Of a stretch of 64,000 nucleotides of DNA, positions 1-9,292 are shown one piece after another; within the stretch, counting starts at the first letter, position 1; the number at the start of each line of letters is the position of its first letter. The stretch spans positions 16,793 to 80,792 of the IMG/VR virus record IMGVR_UViG_3300034378_000186; one strand, written 5' to 3'. A program made the position numbers and the translations under genes. The notes beneath the pieces are model-generated. The model worked only from the letters and a program-made list of their open reading frames with translations, did not search any database and had not been told where the DNA came from. Origin of the DNA: a virus.

Positions 1-23
1 TAATTAATGGAATTTTTTCGCGA

Positions 24-521
24 ATGAATTTTCAGGATGAAATCAGACAAAAAAATCTTGAAAGGGTTAATAGTATTTATTATCAGTTTATAGAAGATGA
101 TCTGAAAAAATCCTTGTCTACTTCTACTACTTTTGGAGAATCAAAAGATATTTTAGGGAAGGATATAATCAAATCTTTAAATTCTGAATTGGAAAATAAA
201 GAAATTGATTTGAATGTGGAAAAAAATAAGATCCAGAAATCCATAAATGGAATTGGAATTCTCCCTAATTGTTACCCTGAAAATTATATATCTGAAAACT
301 GGAAGGGTCAAATTGATGTTCCCTTTAATATGTATTCATATAGTCAAATTTATTCAGAGGGGAATGATAAGGCCAATATGATGAAATCTTTTAATGATTC
401 TTTGAAGAGTTTTATATCTGATACTATTAACAATAAAAAATTGGAGATTGTAATTAGTCATATCCCGGAGGATAAGAATTATAATTTACCAATGGGATTA
501 GTTAAAAAATTAAATCTGTAA
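24..521 (+). CDS. Hypothetical protein in head module
   Basis: A 165-residue soluble protein that I do not recognise. It is rich in Asn, Lys and Ile and has no signal peptide or membrane segment. The N-terminal third reads as amphipathic helix. The stop lies four bases before the next start, so it is co-transcribed with the 957-residue ATPase fusion and the head genes that follow. Its place just upstream of the prohead protease cluster suggests a virion or packaging role, which is inference only. An in-frame ATG opens the gene; upstream sequence is cut by the window edge, so a longer form cannot be excluded. Confidence 0.6.
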   Translation: MNFQDEIRQKNLERVNSIYYQFIEDDLKKSLSTSTTFGESKDILGKDIIKSLNSELENKEIDLNVEKNKIQKSINGIGILPNCYPENYISENWKGQIDVPFNMYSYSQIYSEGNDKANMMKSFNDSLKSFISDTINNKKLEIVISHIPEDKNYNLPMGLVKKLNL

Positions 522-525
522 TACC

Positions 526-3399
526 ATGATAGAATTAATAAAAAAAGCTATAGGTCCAATTTCTAAACAAGATAAGATTGATGAATATCTTAAATTGGAA
601 AAGGAATTGGAATTAAATAAAGCTGAAATAGATCAATTGGCTGAAAGGTATAATAGATTTAATAAGGAATATCAGAATGGATTAGAACAAAATGGGGAAG
701 ATGAAATTATTAAAAGTAAACTTCAAAAAAGACATGATACTTTTCTTTCTGAATATTTAATAGATCTGGGAAAGGTTAAAAAGAAAAAGGAAAAAATTGA
801 TAAAATGATGGGACGCCTAATCAAAGGTGAATCTGATATTATTAGTGAAATTAAAGAAGAAAGAAGGGAACAGGCCTTTATGAATATTAAAGGAATGTAT
901 AAAGGCGGAAAAATCAGTGCAAGTAAATATAACCAAATATGTAAGGCAATGAATTCAGGGGTTACTATGTATAGTGATGTTCTGGTTTTTAATAATAAGG
1001 GTGAACTACTGCTACTAAAAAGAAATGAGAATGCTTCTTATGAACCTGGAGTTTATTGTTTGCCTGGTGGTCATGTTGATCCAGGGGAATCACATGAACA
1101 GGCTGGTTATAGAGAATTGATGGAAGAAACTTATTTAACTCCTGGAGATTTAGATCATATAGGGGAATTGAAAAATAAAGATGTTCATATTTGTTATTAC
1201 AGATGTGATTTATTTGATAATGTGTATGATGCTGGAGATCCAGTAATCACCCTACAACATGACGAACATACTGATTTTGAATGGGTGAATCCTTTTGAAT
1301 TAAGGGATTATAAAATGATCAAAGATTCTCAAAATGTTGTATTTGATATTTTATATCCTCATCATAAGGAGGTTGTTAAAATAACTAAATCTTTCCTTAC
1401 AGGGGAAGTTAATGAAGATATTTATTTAAGGACTTTAGAAAAGGCAGGATATAAGGATAAGATTGAGGCAATCAAAAAAATGAAAGATCCTGATAATATT
1501 TCAGGAGGGGTGGCAGATGGTAAAACTATAAAAGATGTAATGGATAAATATAATCTTTCAGAAGATGATGTAAAAAAGATTTGTGAGGAAGGCACCAAAC
1601 ATGAAATGGAACATACTGATGATGAGAATATAGCAAGGGAGATTGCCAGGGATCATATTTGGGAAGATAAGGACTATTATAAAAAACTAAAAAAAATTGA
1701 AAAATCTGACAATAATTCTAATCCAATAGAAAATACTGTAAAGGAAAGTTTAAAGGTTTTGGTTGTATGTCACAATCAAGGGGTGATACCTCAATCAGTT
1801 TTAGAAAAGGCAATTCAAAATGCTGATGAGATTTTAAAAAGTAATGATTGGACAATTGAAGAATTGGAAGATCAAATGGAAAAAGAGGGATTGTTTGAAA
1901 AAGCAATTACTATTCAGGAAGATGACATCATTGAACAGGATTCAGTATATGATGAATTTGATTTATATAAAGCCCTTGATACTACTAAACTTGTTTCAAA
2001 AAAGGTTAATATCCAAAGGAAAGATGGAACTTCCTATATGGCTATTCGTTGGGTGAATCCTGATACAGGGGAATCTTATAAATTTTATGGAACACCTCCA
2101 GATCAGGTAGAATCTGTGGAACAACTTCAACAATTGATAGATTCAGATATGCCTAATGTCAAGAAATATAAAATGATGATCGATGCAGGTATTTATAATA
2201 AACATATGCTGGCAAGGTTAATTAATACTACTCCTTCTAATGCATATCAATATCTCAAACAATCAGATTTTACAGGGGATCAAATTAAAAAATTTTCAGC
2301 AGAAAATATGGGAAGTGGTATTGTTCCCCCTGCAGAAATAAATGAAGAAACTGGAGAGATTGAAACAGATCCAGATCTTGCCAGTCAAATTGAACAGGAA
2401 ATCCAGGCTTTAATTGAGGCTGATGGTTTGAATTTTGATGATTCAGATCTACATAAAATAAATCCTCAAACAGGTAAAGATGTAGTTGATACTGTAATGG
2501 ATAAGTTTGTGGATATGGTTGCTAAAAAAGAAGCAAAACTTGCAATGTTTTATGGTACTGGTGGAGTTGGTAAAACTTATGGGGTGAAACAGGTTCTTAC
2601 TAATCCTGAAACAATCAATGGAGATACAGGTGAACCATTTGGTAACAAATTGGTAGAATATGAGGCAGAACTTCAACCAAATGAAGATCAATATGATTTC
2701 ATTAAAATTACCGGAAAAGTTTCTCCTTCTAAACTTTATAAAACATTATATGAACATAATGGGAAACTCCTTATGATTGATGATGCTGATGCAGTACTGG
2801 AGGATGGAACAGCAATTGATATGTTAAAGGGTGCCACTGATACTACTTTGGAAGAAATTTCATGGGATGGTCAACCTATTAAATTAACTGATGGATCTGG
2901 TAATGTTCCTATTAGGTTTAAATTTACAGGGGGTGTGGTAATCATATCAAATCTTTCAGAAAAGAAATTAAGGGAATATGCTCAACCACTTTTGGAATCT
3001 AGGGTACTTTCCTTGGATGTTTCCAGGACGATGGAAGAAACCATTGATAAACTGGATAGGATTAAAGATAAAATGCCATTTGAGGATCGTGATGGTAATC
3101 CAATTGAGGTATCTCAAAAACATAAAGATGTTGCAATTGAATTCATTAAAAAATATAAGAACCATATGCCTGTTGTTCAGGTAAATGGTAGGACATTAGG
3201 AAAACTTGCTCTGATTCATAAAAGAGAATCAAGGAATTATAAAACTGATGTAGATTTTTATAAATCTTATGCTGCCAGATCTTTAATGAATGTTAAAGAT
3301 CACCAAATTAAGGCATTCCATAAAAACAGATTATTGGATGAGGTTAAACAAAGAAAGCAACAAAAATTATTGGTTGATTCTATAAATAATAAAATGTAA
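526..3399 (+). CDS. Nudix / DUF5661 / AAA-type ATPase fusion protein
   Basis: A 957-residue multidomain protein. Residues about 1-120 are charged coiled coil. Residues about 148-255 form a Nudix hydrolase domain with a clear Nudix box near 181-203 (GGHVDPGES, then RELMEE), which in this family binds Mg2+ and cleaves nucleoside-diphosphate-linked substrates. Residues about 332-392 match the DUF5661 pattern (KHEMEHT, ARDHI, DYYKKL). Residues about 565-600 look helix-turn-helix-like. A P-loop ATPase follows, with Walker A GTGGVGKT near 677-684 and Walker B LLMIDDADA near 748-756. It sits four bases after the preceding gene and upstream of the head protease. I know of no phage head gene with this combination; the substrate and role are unknown. 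The domain calls are solid, the function is not. Confidence 0.75.
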   Translation: MIELIKKAIGPISKQDKIDEYLKLEKELELNKAEIDQLAERYNRFNKEYQNGLEQNGEDEIIKSKLQKRHDTFLSEYLIDLGKVKKKKEKIDKMMGRLIKGESDIISEIKEERREQAFMNIKGMYKGGKISASKYNQICKAMNSGVTMYSDVLVFNNKGELLLLKRNENASYEPGVYCLPGGHVDPGESHEQAGYRELMEETYLTPGDLDHIGELKNKDVHICYYRCDLFDNVYDAGDPVITLQHDEHTDFEWVNPFELRDYKMIKDSQNVVFDILYPHHKEVVKITKSFLTGEVNEDIYLRTLEKAGYKDKIEAIKKMKDPDNISGGVADGKTIKDVMDKYNLSEDDVKKICEEGTKHEMEHTDDENIAREIARDHIWEDKDYYKKLKKIEKSDNNSNPIENTVKESLKVLVVCHNQGVIPQSVLEKAIQNADEILKSNDWTIEELEDQMEKEGLFEKAITIQEDDIIEQDSVYDEFDLYKALDTTKLVSKKVNIQRKDGTSYMAIRWVNPDTGESYKFYGTPPDQVESVEQLQQLIDSDMPNVKKYKMMIDAGIYNKHMLARLINTTPSNAYQYLKQSDFTGDQIKKFSAENMGSGIVPPAEINEETGEIETDPDLASQIEQEIQALIEADGLNFDDSDLHKINPQTGKDVVDTVMDKFVDMVAKKEAKLAMFYGTGGVGKTYGVKQVLTNPETINGDTGEPFGNKLVEYEAELQPNEDQYDFIKITGKVSPSKLYKTLYEHNGKLLMIDDADAVLEDGTAIDMLKGATDTTLEEISWDGQPIKLTDGSGNVPIRFKFTGGVVIISNLSEKKLREYAQPLLESRVLSLDVSRTMEETIDKLDRIKDKMPFEDRDGNPIEVSQKHKDVAIEFIKKYKNHMPVVQVNGRTLGKLALIHKRESRNYKTDVDFYKSYAARSLMNVKDHQIKAFHKNRLLDEVKQRKQQKLLVDSINNKM

Positions 3400-3403
3400 A
3401 GTT

Positions 3404-3541
3404 ATGTACGAACATGCATTTCAACACATGACAGATCAGGAGCTTAGAAATATATATTTCACTATGCTCAAGACTAACTCTGTTCATTCCTGGTCATTTA
3501 AAGAAATAACCAAAGAGATGGAGAAAAGGGTACTTCAATAA
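3404..3541 (+). CDS. Small hypothetical protein (45 aa)
   Basis: A 45-codon frame from ATG to TAA that fills the gap between the ATPase fusion and the next head gene. The protein starts MYEHAFQHMTDQEL and is helical and charged, with no membrane segment. Spacing is tight on both sides (four bases after the upstream stop, about nine before the next possible start), as expected for a real gene in a packed phage operon. No family recognised. Confidence 0.5.
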   Translation: MYEHAFQHMTDQELRNIYFTMLKTNSVHSWSFKEITKEMEKRVLQ

Positions 3542-3549
3542 TTAAATCA

Positions 3550-4632
3550 TTGGTGAATAAATTATTTAGAATAAGTAAATTTGATATGGAAAATACTAAA
3601 GATCAAGAATTTGGTTTACCAGATACAGCAGTTGATATTCTGAATAAAGGATTACAAGACGGGGTTTTAAAAGAGGATATTATATTTAAAGGTAGGGTAG
3701 AAATAGGAAAAGTTAGGAATTGGGGTGGAAGGGAAATGAAAAAAGTTGCTGAAGGAAAATGGGTACCTGTTAAAGAAGGGAAGAAAGGAAAGAAAGAGGA
3801 AGATTCAAAGAAAACAGATCAACCTAAAAAAGAACTTCATGAACATGCTCAATCTGCATCTGAGGGAGCTTTACAATCTGCAGCAAAAAATGCAAAGGAT
3901 TCTGAAGTGAGAACTGCTGCTAATACAGAACTGGATAGAAGGGATAAACAAGAAAAGGTTGAATTTGATGAATCTAAAAAAGATGAAGATTCTGTATTAT
4001 CTACTAAAGTAAAAGAATACAGGAACAAAATAAAAGGATGGTCTGATAAACAGAAAAGTTTTTTTAAAGAGGGTCATCATAAACCAGGATCTGAGACAAG
4101 AAGAGGGTTAGCTAAATTATTAAAAGATAAGGGAGCAGGTATTGTTAAAGCTGTAAAACATGAAATTGATGATTTCAAAATGGCAGGGATAGCAATTGGT
4201 AAAATGTTCAGTGGTAAAAAACCGGATAAGAAAGAAATGAAAGCTTTAAAAACTGCTGGAAAACATTTGGCTTTGACAGTGGGTACTATTGCTTTGACTG
4301 GTGGAACTGGTCATTTAATCCATAAAGGAGCTGCTGGAGCTTTAAAAGGATTATTCACTCATTATATGGAACATGTGGGGGCTACTACTTTAGGAAGGGC
4401 TTTAATATTTGCGAGTGATGATCAGGATTTTCCTGAAGAAGAATATAATGCTGAAGAAATGTTTACTCAATTATTAATGGGGTTTGCAGAATATTTAGAG
4501 AATTCAGATATACCAATTGATGAATGGGTTAATATAATTGGACAAAATGAAGAGAGTGAAGATGAAGCTGCATTAATGGAAGCTTTGGAAGGGGAAGAGG
4601 AAGATACTACATTAGAAAAAGAAAAATTATAA
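3550..4632 (+). CDS. Basic helical head-module protein, unknown
   Basis: About 360 residues. The middle (about 75-170) is a very charged Lys/Glu-rich helix. Residues about 205-275 are Gly/Ala-rich and moderately hydrophobic (ALTVGTIALTGGTGH). The C-terminal tail is acidic. A short motif near residue 55-75 (GGREMKKVAEGKWVPV) resembles linker segments seen in phage head morphogenesis proteins. The frame opens with TTG then GTG, and an ATG is available at 3586; with a Shine-Dalgarno-free host the true start is not decidable by eye. It lies two bases before the protease gene, so a minor capsid, internal or core protein is likely. Confidence 0.55.
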   Translation: MVNKLFRISKFDMENTKDQEFGLPDTAVDILNKGLQDGVLKEDIIFKGRVEIGKVRNWGGREMKKVAEGKWVPVKEGKKGKKEEDSKKTDQPKKELHEHAQSASEGALQSAAKNAKDSEVRTAANTELDRRDKQEKVEFDESKKDEDSVLSTKVKEYRNKIKGWSDKQKSFFKEGHHKPGSETRRGLAKLLKDKGAGIVKAVKHEIDDFKMAGIAIGKMFSGKKPDKKEMKALKTAGKHLALTVGTIALTGGTGHLIHKGAAGALKGLFTHYMEHVGATTLGRALIFASDDQDFPEEEYNAEEMFTQLLMGFAEYLENSDIPIDEWVNIIGQNEESEDEAALMEALEGEEEDTTLEKEKL

Positions 4633-4634
4633 AT

Positions 4635-5492
4635 ATGAAAACAATAGGAAAAGACGATTTTAATTTCTTTATCCCTGTTGAATTTGAAAAAGCAGGTAAA
4701 ACTGATAAAGATGGATTACCTGAAAAATTATTTATCAAAGGTGTTGCAAGTACCAGTGATGAAGATTCAGATAGAGAAACCCTTGAACCAAGTGGATATG
4801 ATTTAAATAGGTTCCTTAGGTATGGATTTTTAAATCTGGAACATAAGGCAAAGCAAGATCATAGTTTTATTGTGGGTGAACCAGTTGATGCTAAAGTTGT
4901 AAATAATGAACTTGTTTTAAAGGGATTATTATATAAATCTAATCCAAAGGCTGTTTCGATATGGAAAACTGCTGAAATGTTAAAATCTGAAGGATCAAAA
5001 AGGAAATTAGGGTTTTCAATTGAGGGGAAAGCAATAGAAAGAGATCCTTCTAATCCAAGAAGAATAACTAAAGCTGAAATTACCCATTGTGCCATTACTG
5101 CTTCTCCTAAAAATGTAAATACATTTCTGGATATTATGAAGGGGGAATATGAAGAAGCATTCATAAATCAGGAGTTTGATGATTCAGCAGATGGAGGGGC
5201 TGTTTATTTATTAGATCTAACAAAACCTGATGGTACCAGGATTATAGTTGATAAAGAATTCAATATTACTGTAAATAAGGCCATGAATGCAGGTCATCAA
5301 ACTGGTAGAGAATTAACAGGTAAAAATACAAATGGGGCGGCTTTAAAGACTGAATCCCTGGATAAGAAGATGAGAAATCTTCAATATGAATTTAAAGAGG
5401 CAATTGTAAAAATTGCTGATCAACATAAGAAAAAACCATTTAATGATGAAATTTTGAAAAAAATTAAAAATAATATTAAAAAGTTTTTTTAA
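4635..5492 (+). CDS. Prohead (maturation) protease, HK97/U35-like
   Basis: A 285-residue protein with the layout of caudovirus prohead serine proteases. The first 170 residues contain the expected catalytic neighbourhoods: a His in NLEHKAKQDHS and a Ser in KLGFSIEG, followed by the TKAEITHCAITASP strand typical of the family. It should cleave scaffold and capsid N-termini inside the prohead. The C-terminal extension (residues about 215-245) carries KAMNAG, QTGR and GAALKTESLD, almost identical to the N-terminal segment of the major capsid protein. I infer a shared processing or docking signal. Upstream and downstream genes are head genes. Confidence 0.85.
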   Translation: MKTIGKDDFNFFIPVEFEKAGKTDKDGLPEKLFIKGVASTSDEDSDRETLEPSGYDLNRFLRYGFLNLEHKAKQDHSFIVGEPVDAKVVNNELVLKGLLYKSNPKAVSIWKTAEMLKSEGSKRKLGFSIEGKAIERDPSNPRRITKAEITHCAITASPKNVNTFLDIMKGEYEEAFINQEFDDSADGGAVYLLDLTKPDGTRIIVDKEFNITVNKAMNAGHQTGRELTGKNTNGAALKTESLDKKMRNLQYEFKEAIVKIADQHKKKPFNDEILKKIKNNIKKFF

Positions 5493-5563
5493 TTAAGTAA
5501 AAAATGTTTATTTTTATGGTTAAAGATATTTTTTAAGAATATTTGTAACTAAAATTTTAGAAA

Positions 5564-6283
5564 ATGAAAAACGATAATAATAAAATCGAGAATCCGGAAC
5601 TCATAAAAGCTCTCCAAACTATATTTTCTGAAGATGAATTAAAAGAAATGGAAGCTGATCTTTCCAAGGCTGAAAAAGCTGAAGTAGAAGTAGAAATTAA
5701 TTCAGAAGAAGAGGAAGATGATGATATGGAGAAGGCTTATAAAAAAGCTGAGGCAGAAGCTGAAGAGCTTGAAAAAGCTTTGAAAGCTAAATCTGATGAA
5801 TTGGCTGGATTAAAGGAAAAAATGAAAAAGGGTTGTGATGCGAAAATTGAAAAAGCTGAAAAAGAAGATATTTCTTTTGAAGTAAATGATGACTTGAAAA
5901 AGGCATTAGAAGAATCAACTGCAAGGAATGCTGAAATTCTTAAATCTGTTCAGGACCTCCGTGAGGAAAATCAACAGATGAAAGAAGAACTTCAAAAAAT
6001 TGGTAATCAACCCCAGGGGAGAAAAGGTTATCAAAATTTGAATGTTATTGAAAAGGCTGATGGATCAATACAGGATGAAGATTCTGGTAAAACTATTCTT
6101 TCAGTTAAAAAGAACAAAGGTCAGGTTGAAAAACTAATGGACACTGTTATTAAAAAAGCTGAAGATCCTGAATTGAAAACAAAATGGGAAAATGAACTTA
6201 TCGGTTTTAATGCCGGTTCAGCTCCTTTCTCAAAATCTCTGCAAAATGAGATTGAAAAAGAGGGTGTTATTTTAACTGCTTAA
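5564..6283 (+). CDS. Scaffolding / prohead core protein
   Basis: A 239-residue acidic coiled-coil protein between protease and capsid genes, the usual place of the scaffold. Residues about 30-95 are a run of Glu/Asp/Lys/Ala heptads (MEKAYKKAEAEAEELEKAL), and a second coiled coil spans about 105-150. No enzyme motif is present. The C-terminus (SKSLQNEIEKEGVILTA) may contact the capsid shell, as scaffold C-termini often do. It is preceded by about 70 bases containing AATATTTG, a promoter-like -7 box, so scaffold and capsid may have extra transcription. Confidence 0.75.
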   Translation: MKNDNNKIENPELIKALQTIFSEDELKEMEADLSKAEKAEVEVEINSEEEEDDDMEKAYKKAEAEAEELEKALKAKSDELAGLKEKMKKGCDAKIEKAEKEDISFEVNDDLKKALEESTARNAEILKSVQDLREENQQMKEELQKIGNQPQGRKGYQNLNVIEKADGSIQDEDSGKTILSVKKNKGQVEKLMDTVIKKAEDPELKTKWENELIGFNAGSAPFSKSLQNEIEKEGVILTA

Positions 6284-6355
6284 TATATAAATATATATAA
6301 GTAGGAACGATATACTAATTTTTATAAAATATTCGTAATTAAAATTTTTAACAAA

Positions 6356-7864
6356 ATGGAACCAAATTTAGATATTTATAATTTCAACAATGTTGAAACC
6401 GGTGCTTTCCAACAGGATAAAGTATTTGATCTCATGAAGGCTATGAATGCAGGAGATCAAACCGGTCGTGATCTTGATGGTGTTGACACTGCTGGTGCAG
6501 CACTGAAAACTGAATCCCTTGATCCAACACTGAGGGTATTAACTAACCGTGATAAGCATATCGTTTTCTGGAAGTCAATTCCGAAACAAAAGGCTTACAA
6601 TACCGTTGAAGAATACAACCAATTGGTTGATTATGGCCTGGAGACAGGAATCTTCAATGGTGAAGGTGAAACTCCTCAGTTTACAGATTCTATCTACCGT
6701 AGGGAATCTGTACTGATTAAGTATATGGGAATCTCTGGTGAGGTTACTCATCCATATACATTGGTCAACCTTGGTTCAGGTGTTGGGAATGCCCTAGCAA
6801 AAGAGGTTCAGAATAAGACACAATTCCTGCTTCGTGCCATAAATCAGTCACTTCCTACTGGAGACAGTGAAATGGTTGATAATGAATTTGACGGAGTTTT
6901 CAAACAACATTACGTTGGTGTAACCGGTGGTCTGGCTGTAAACTGGGATGGTTATTTTAATGACAGTACTGTAATCGATAACAGGGGTGAAGCTCTGAAC
7001 GATGATCAGGTTGAGGATGGTACTCAGGCTGTTGTTAATGACAACTTTGGTATGGTCAGTAAAATTCTTGCGAATCCTATTGTTTTCAATGACTATGTGA
7101 AGAGATTCCACGAAAGCAAGCGTGTGAATGTTGGTCAGCCTGGAGCAGTTCAGGGAGCAACAATGGGTCAATCAGTCAACAAAATTACCACTCAGTTTGG
7201 TGATGTTGATATTATGAATGACATTTTCTTTGATCGTGCAAGATTGATCGGTAAAGTATATAATGCCGGTGCAACTGGCGGAGGAAAAGCTCCTGCAGCT
7301 ATTACTCCAGATGGATCTACTCCTGTAGCTGTTGTCACTGACGCTGCCACTAAATTTACTGATGGTGCAGGTGATTACTTCTATGCTGTTACATCCAAAA
7401 ACAGATATGGAGAATCTGCAATGACTATCCTGGACACTACAGCAATTTCTGTATCGGCTACTCAGTCTGTAAATTTGAAATTCACAATTACAAACAATTC
7501 TTTCCCTGCAGAAAGTTTTGTTATCTACAGAACTCAGAAAGATGCTGCTGATTATACAACTGCCCTATTCTATCCAATTCTCACAGTAAGTATTGCCCAA
7601 CATACTTCAGGTTATGATGGTGGTGCTGCTGGACTGGTAAGGGACAGAAACAGATTTTTACCAAATACAACCAGTGCTTTGATCTTTGATCCAACTGAGG
7701 AAATCCTTTGTTTCAAGCAATTGGCCCCAATGATGAGAATGGATCTGGCTCGTACCAGTCCTTCCTTCAGGTTTATGGTCCTTTGCTATGGTACTCCATT
7801 ACTTGGAATACCTAAACGGGTTTCAAGGATCGTCAACATTGGTAGAACGATAACTACTTCTTAA
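6356..7864 (+). CDS. Major capsid protein, SPO1/Twort-like
   Basis: A 502-residue protein whose motif order follows Twort/SPO1-type capsid proteins. It has an N-terminal GAALKTESLD segment, a YNTVEEYNQLVDYG strand, RRESVLIKYMG, a central NDNFGMVSKIL region, and the C-terminal APMMRMDLARTSPSFRF and GIPKRVSRIVNI block. Residues about 310-430 form an Ig/FN3-like beta domain (YFYAVTSKNRYGESA, FVIYRTQKDA), which in relatives is a surface insertion. The first ~50 residues share a motif with the protease tail and are probably removed at maturation. Base use is less AT-biased than its neighbours, as for a highly expressed gene. A strong terminator follows at 7889. Confidence 0.9.
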   Translation: MEPNLDIYNFNNVETGAFQQDKVFDLMKAMNAGDQTGRDLDGVDTAGAALKTESLDPTLRVLTNRDKHIVFWKSIPKQKAYNTVEEYNQLVDYGLETGIFNGEGETPQFTDSIYRRESVLIKYMGISGEVTHPYTLVNLGSGVGNALAKEVQNKTQFLLRAINQSLPTGDSEMVDNEFDGVFKQHYVGVTGGLAVNWDGYFNDSTVIDNRGEALNDDQVEDGTQAVVNDNFGMVSKILANPIVFNDYVKRFHESKRVNVGQPGAVQGATMGQSVNKITTQFGDVDIMNDIFFDRARLIGKVYNAGATGGGKAPAAITPDGSTPVAVVTDAATKFTDGAGDYFYAVTSKNRYGESAMTILDTTAISVSATQSVNLKFTITNNSFPAESFVIYRTQKDAADYTTALFYPILTVSIAQHTSGYDGGAAGLVRDRNRFLPNTTSALIFDPTEEILCFKQLAPMMRMDLARTSPSFRFMVLCYGTPLLGIPKRVSRIVNIGRTITTS

Positions 7865-7888
7865 TCTACTGAATTCTCCTGTAATCCC

Positions 7889-7919
7889 AAGGGCGGGCAA
7901 TAACTGCTCGCCCTTTTTT
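7889..7919 (+). terminator. Rho-independent terminator after capsid gene
   Basis: A GC-rich stem (GGGCGGGCA pairing with TGCTCGCCC, one mismatch) with a short AATAAC-type loop is followed at once by six T. It lies about 25 bases after the capsid stop and is the clearest terminator in the head module. It would end the protease-scaffold-capsid transcript. Confidence 0.9.
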
Positions 7920-7966
7920 ATGAATTGAAACATTTAAAATTAAATATTAATTAAAATTCGATAATT

Positions 7967-8482
7967 ATGAAAATTATCTCAACAAAAGAAAACCATAGGG
8001 GAAAAGATATTAGAATCCTCAATGAAAAGGTTAAATTTGATACTAAGTTAGAGGCTGATGTTAGTGATAAACTTGGTAAACAAATAATTAAAGAATTACC
8101 TGAAGTTTTCTACGAAAAGGGTAAAGCCCCTTCAAAAGTAGAAGCTAAAAATTCTGAAGAATTGGATAAGGCAAATAAAGAATTGGAAGTGGAAATGAAG
8201 AAAAAAGATGAAAAGATTGCCGACCTGGAAGCTCAATTGGAAGAAAAAGAAAAAGGGAATGCCAATACAGAAATTGCTCCTGAAGATATGAATATCATTT
8301 ATGATGTTTGTATGACAGAAGAGCAAAAACTGAAGGAAACCTGTGAAAGTTTAAAATTCCCTAATAAAGAATGGAAAAAACTTGACCACAAAAGATTAGC
8401 TTTCTATGTGATCAATAAAACCATGAATAAAGAAGAAAATCCAGGGGAAGAAGAAACAACAGAAGAACAACCTAAAGAATAA
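7967..8482 (+). CDS. Coiled-coil structural protein, unknown
   Basis: A 171-residue protein. Residues 1-55 form a small beta-rich start (KIISTKENHRGKDIRI). Residues about 60-100 are a heptad coiled coil (ELDKANKELEVEMKKKDEKI), and the C-terminus is acidic (EENPGEEETTEEQPKE). It is the first gene after the capsid terminator and is followed four bases on by the connector-like gene, so a head decoration or neck role is plausible. No family recognised. Confidence 0.55.
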   Translation: MKIISTKENHRGKDIRILNEKVKFDTKLEADVSDKLGKQIIKELPEVFYEKGKAPSKVEAKNSEELDKANKELEVEMKKKDEKIADLEAQLEEKEKGNANTEIAPEDMNIIYDVCMTEEQKLKETCESLKFPNKEWKKLDHKRLAFYVINKTMNKEENPGEEETTEEQPKE

Positions 8483-8486
8483 GTGA

Positions 8487-9281
8487 ATGCCTTCGTTAAC
8501 TCTGACAGCAGTATATGAGAAAAATAAGGGACTTATTTTCTCTCCTGAAGAATTGTTTAATATCTATTTTTATGGTATAAACATTCAAAGTAAAGATTGT
8601 ACTGAATTGTCAGATGAAACGATTAAGTTTTACTTAAGGACTGCTCAAGGGGAAATTGAAAAATCTCTTGGAATAAGGCTGTTTACAGAACTGATTTCAG
8701 AAAATTATGATTATTTTCGTGATGATTACGAAAACAATTTCCCTTTTATAAGAACCTCCCTTCCTGTTAGAGATACAAAAACTCTAATAGGAAGGTTAAA
8801 TGGGGTTGAACAGATCAGGTACCCAGAACAATGGTTAGCTGAGAAATTTTATAGATCAGGATTACCCTATAGACAATTTGGGGTAGTTCCAAATGGATCT
8901 GTTATTAATGCAGATGCAGATGTTATTTTAACAGGAGTCAGTAGTTATTATGGATTAAGATCTTATCCTCAGATACCTAATTATTGGTTTGTTCAGTTTA
9001 TTACTGGATTTGAACCAGGAAAAGTACCTGAGGAGTTAATGAATATTATAGGAATGTGGGCAGCAATACCAATACTTGCAATTGCAGGTGATTTAATATT
9101 AGGAGCTGGTATTGCAAGTCAAAGTTTAAGTATAGATGGGTTGAGTCAATCAATTAGTTCAACTTCATCTGCTACTAATGCTGGATATGGGGCAAGAATA
9201 GTGGAATATAGGAAAACCGTAAAAGAATCCCTTTCCAGATGGAAAAGGGCCTACTCAGGAGTTAGATTTGCGTCACTTTAA
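8487..9281 (+). CDS. Putative head-tail connector (adaptor) protein
   Basis: A 264-residue protein. The helical N-terminal part (PEELFNIYFYGINI, then DETIKFYLRTAQGEIEKSLG) has the shape of gp6/gp15-type adaptor proteins that bind below the portal. The middle is beta-rich, and the C-terminal half has a hydrophobic helix (IIGMWAAIPILAIAGDLILG). Its location between the capsid gene and the neck and tail genes fits a head completion protein. This is a call from fold pattern and position, not from a diagnostic motif. Confidence 0.6.
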   Translation: MPSLTLTAVYEKNKGLIFSPEELFNIYFYGINIQSKDCTELSDETIKFYLRTAQGEIEKSLGIRLFTELISENYDYFRDDYENNFPFIRTSLPVRDTKTLIGRLNGVEQIRYPEQWLAEKFYRSGLPYRQFGVVPNGSVINADADVILTGVSSYYGLRSYPQIPNYWFVQFITGFEPGKVPEELMNIIGMWAAIPILAIAGDLILGAGIASQSLSIDGLSQSISSTSSATNAGYGARIVEYRKTVKESLSRWKRAYSGVRFASL

Positions 9282-9292
9282 AATTATATATT

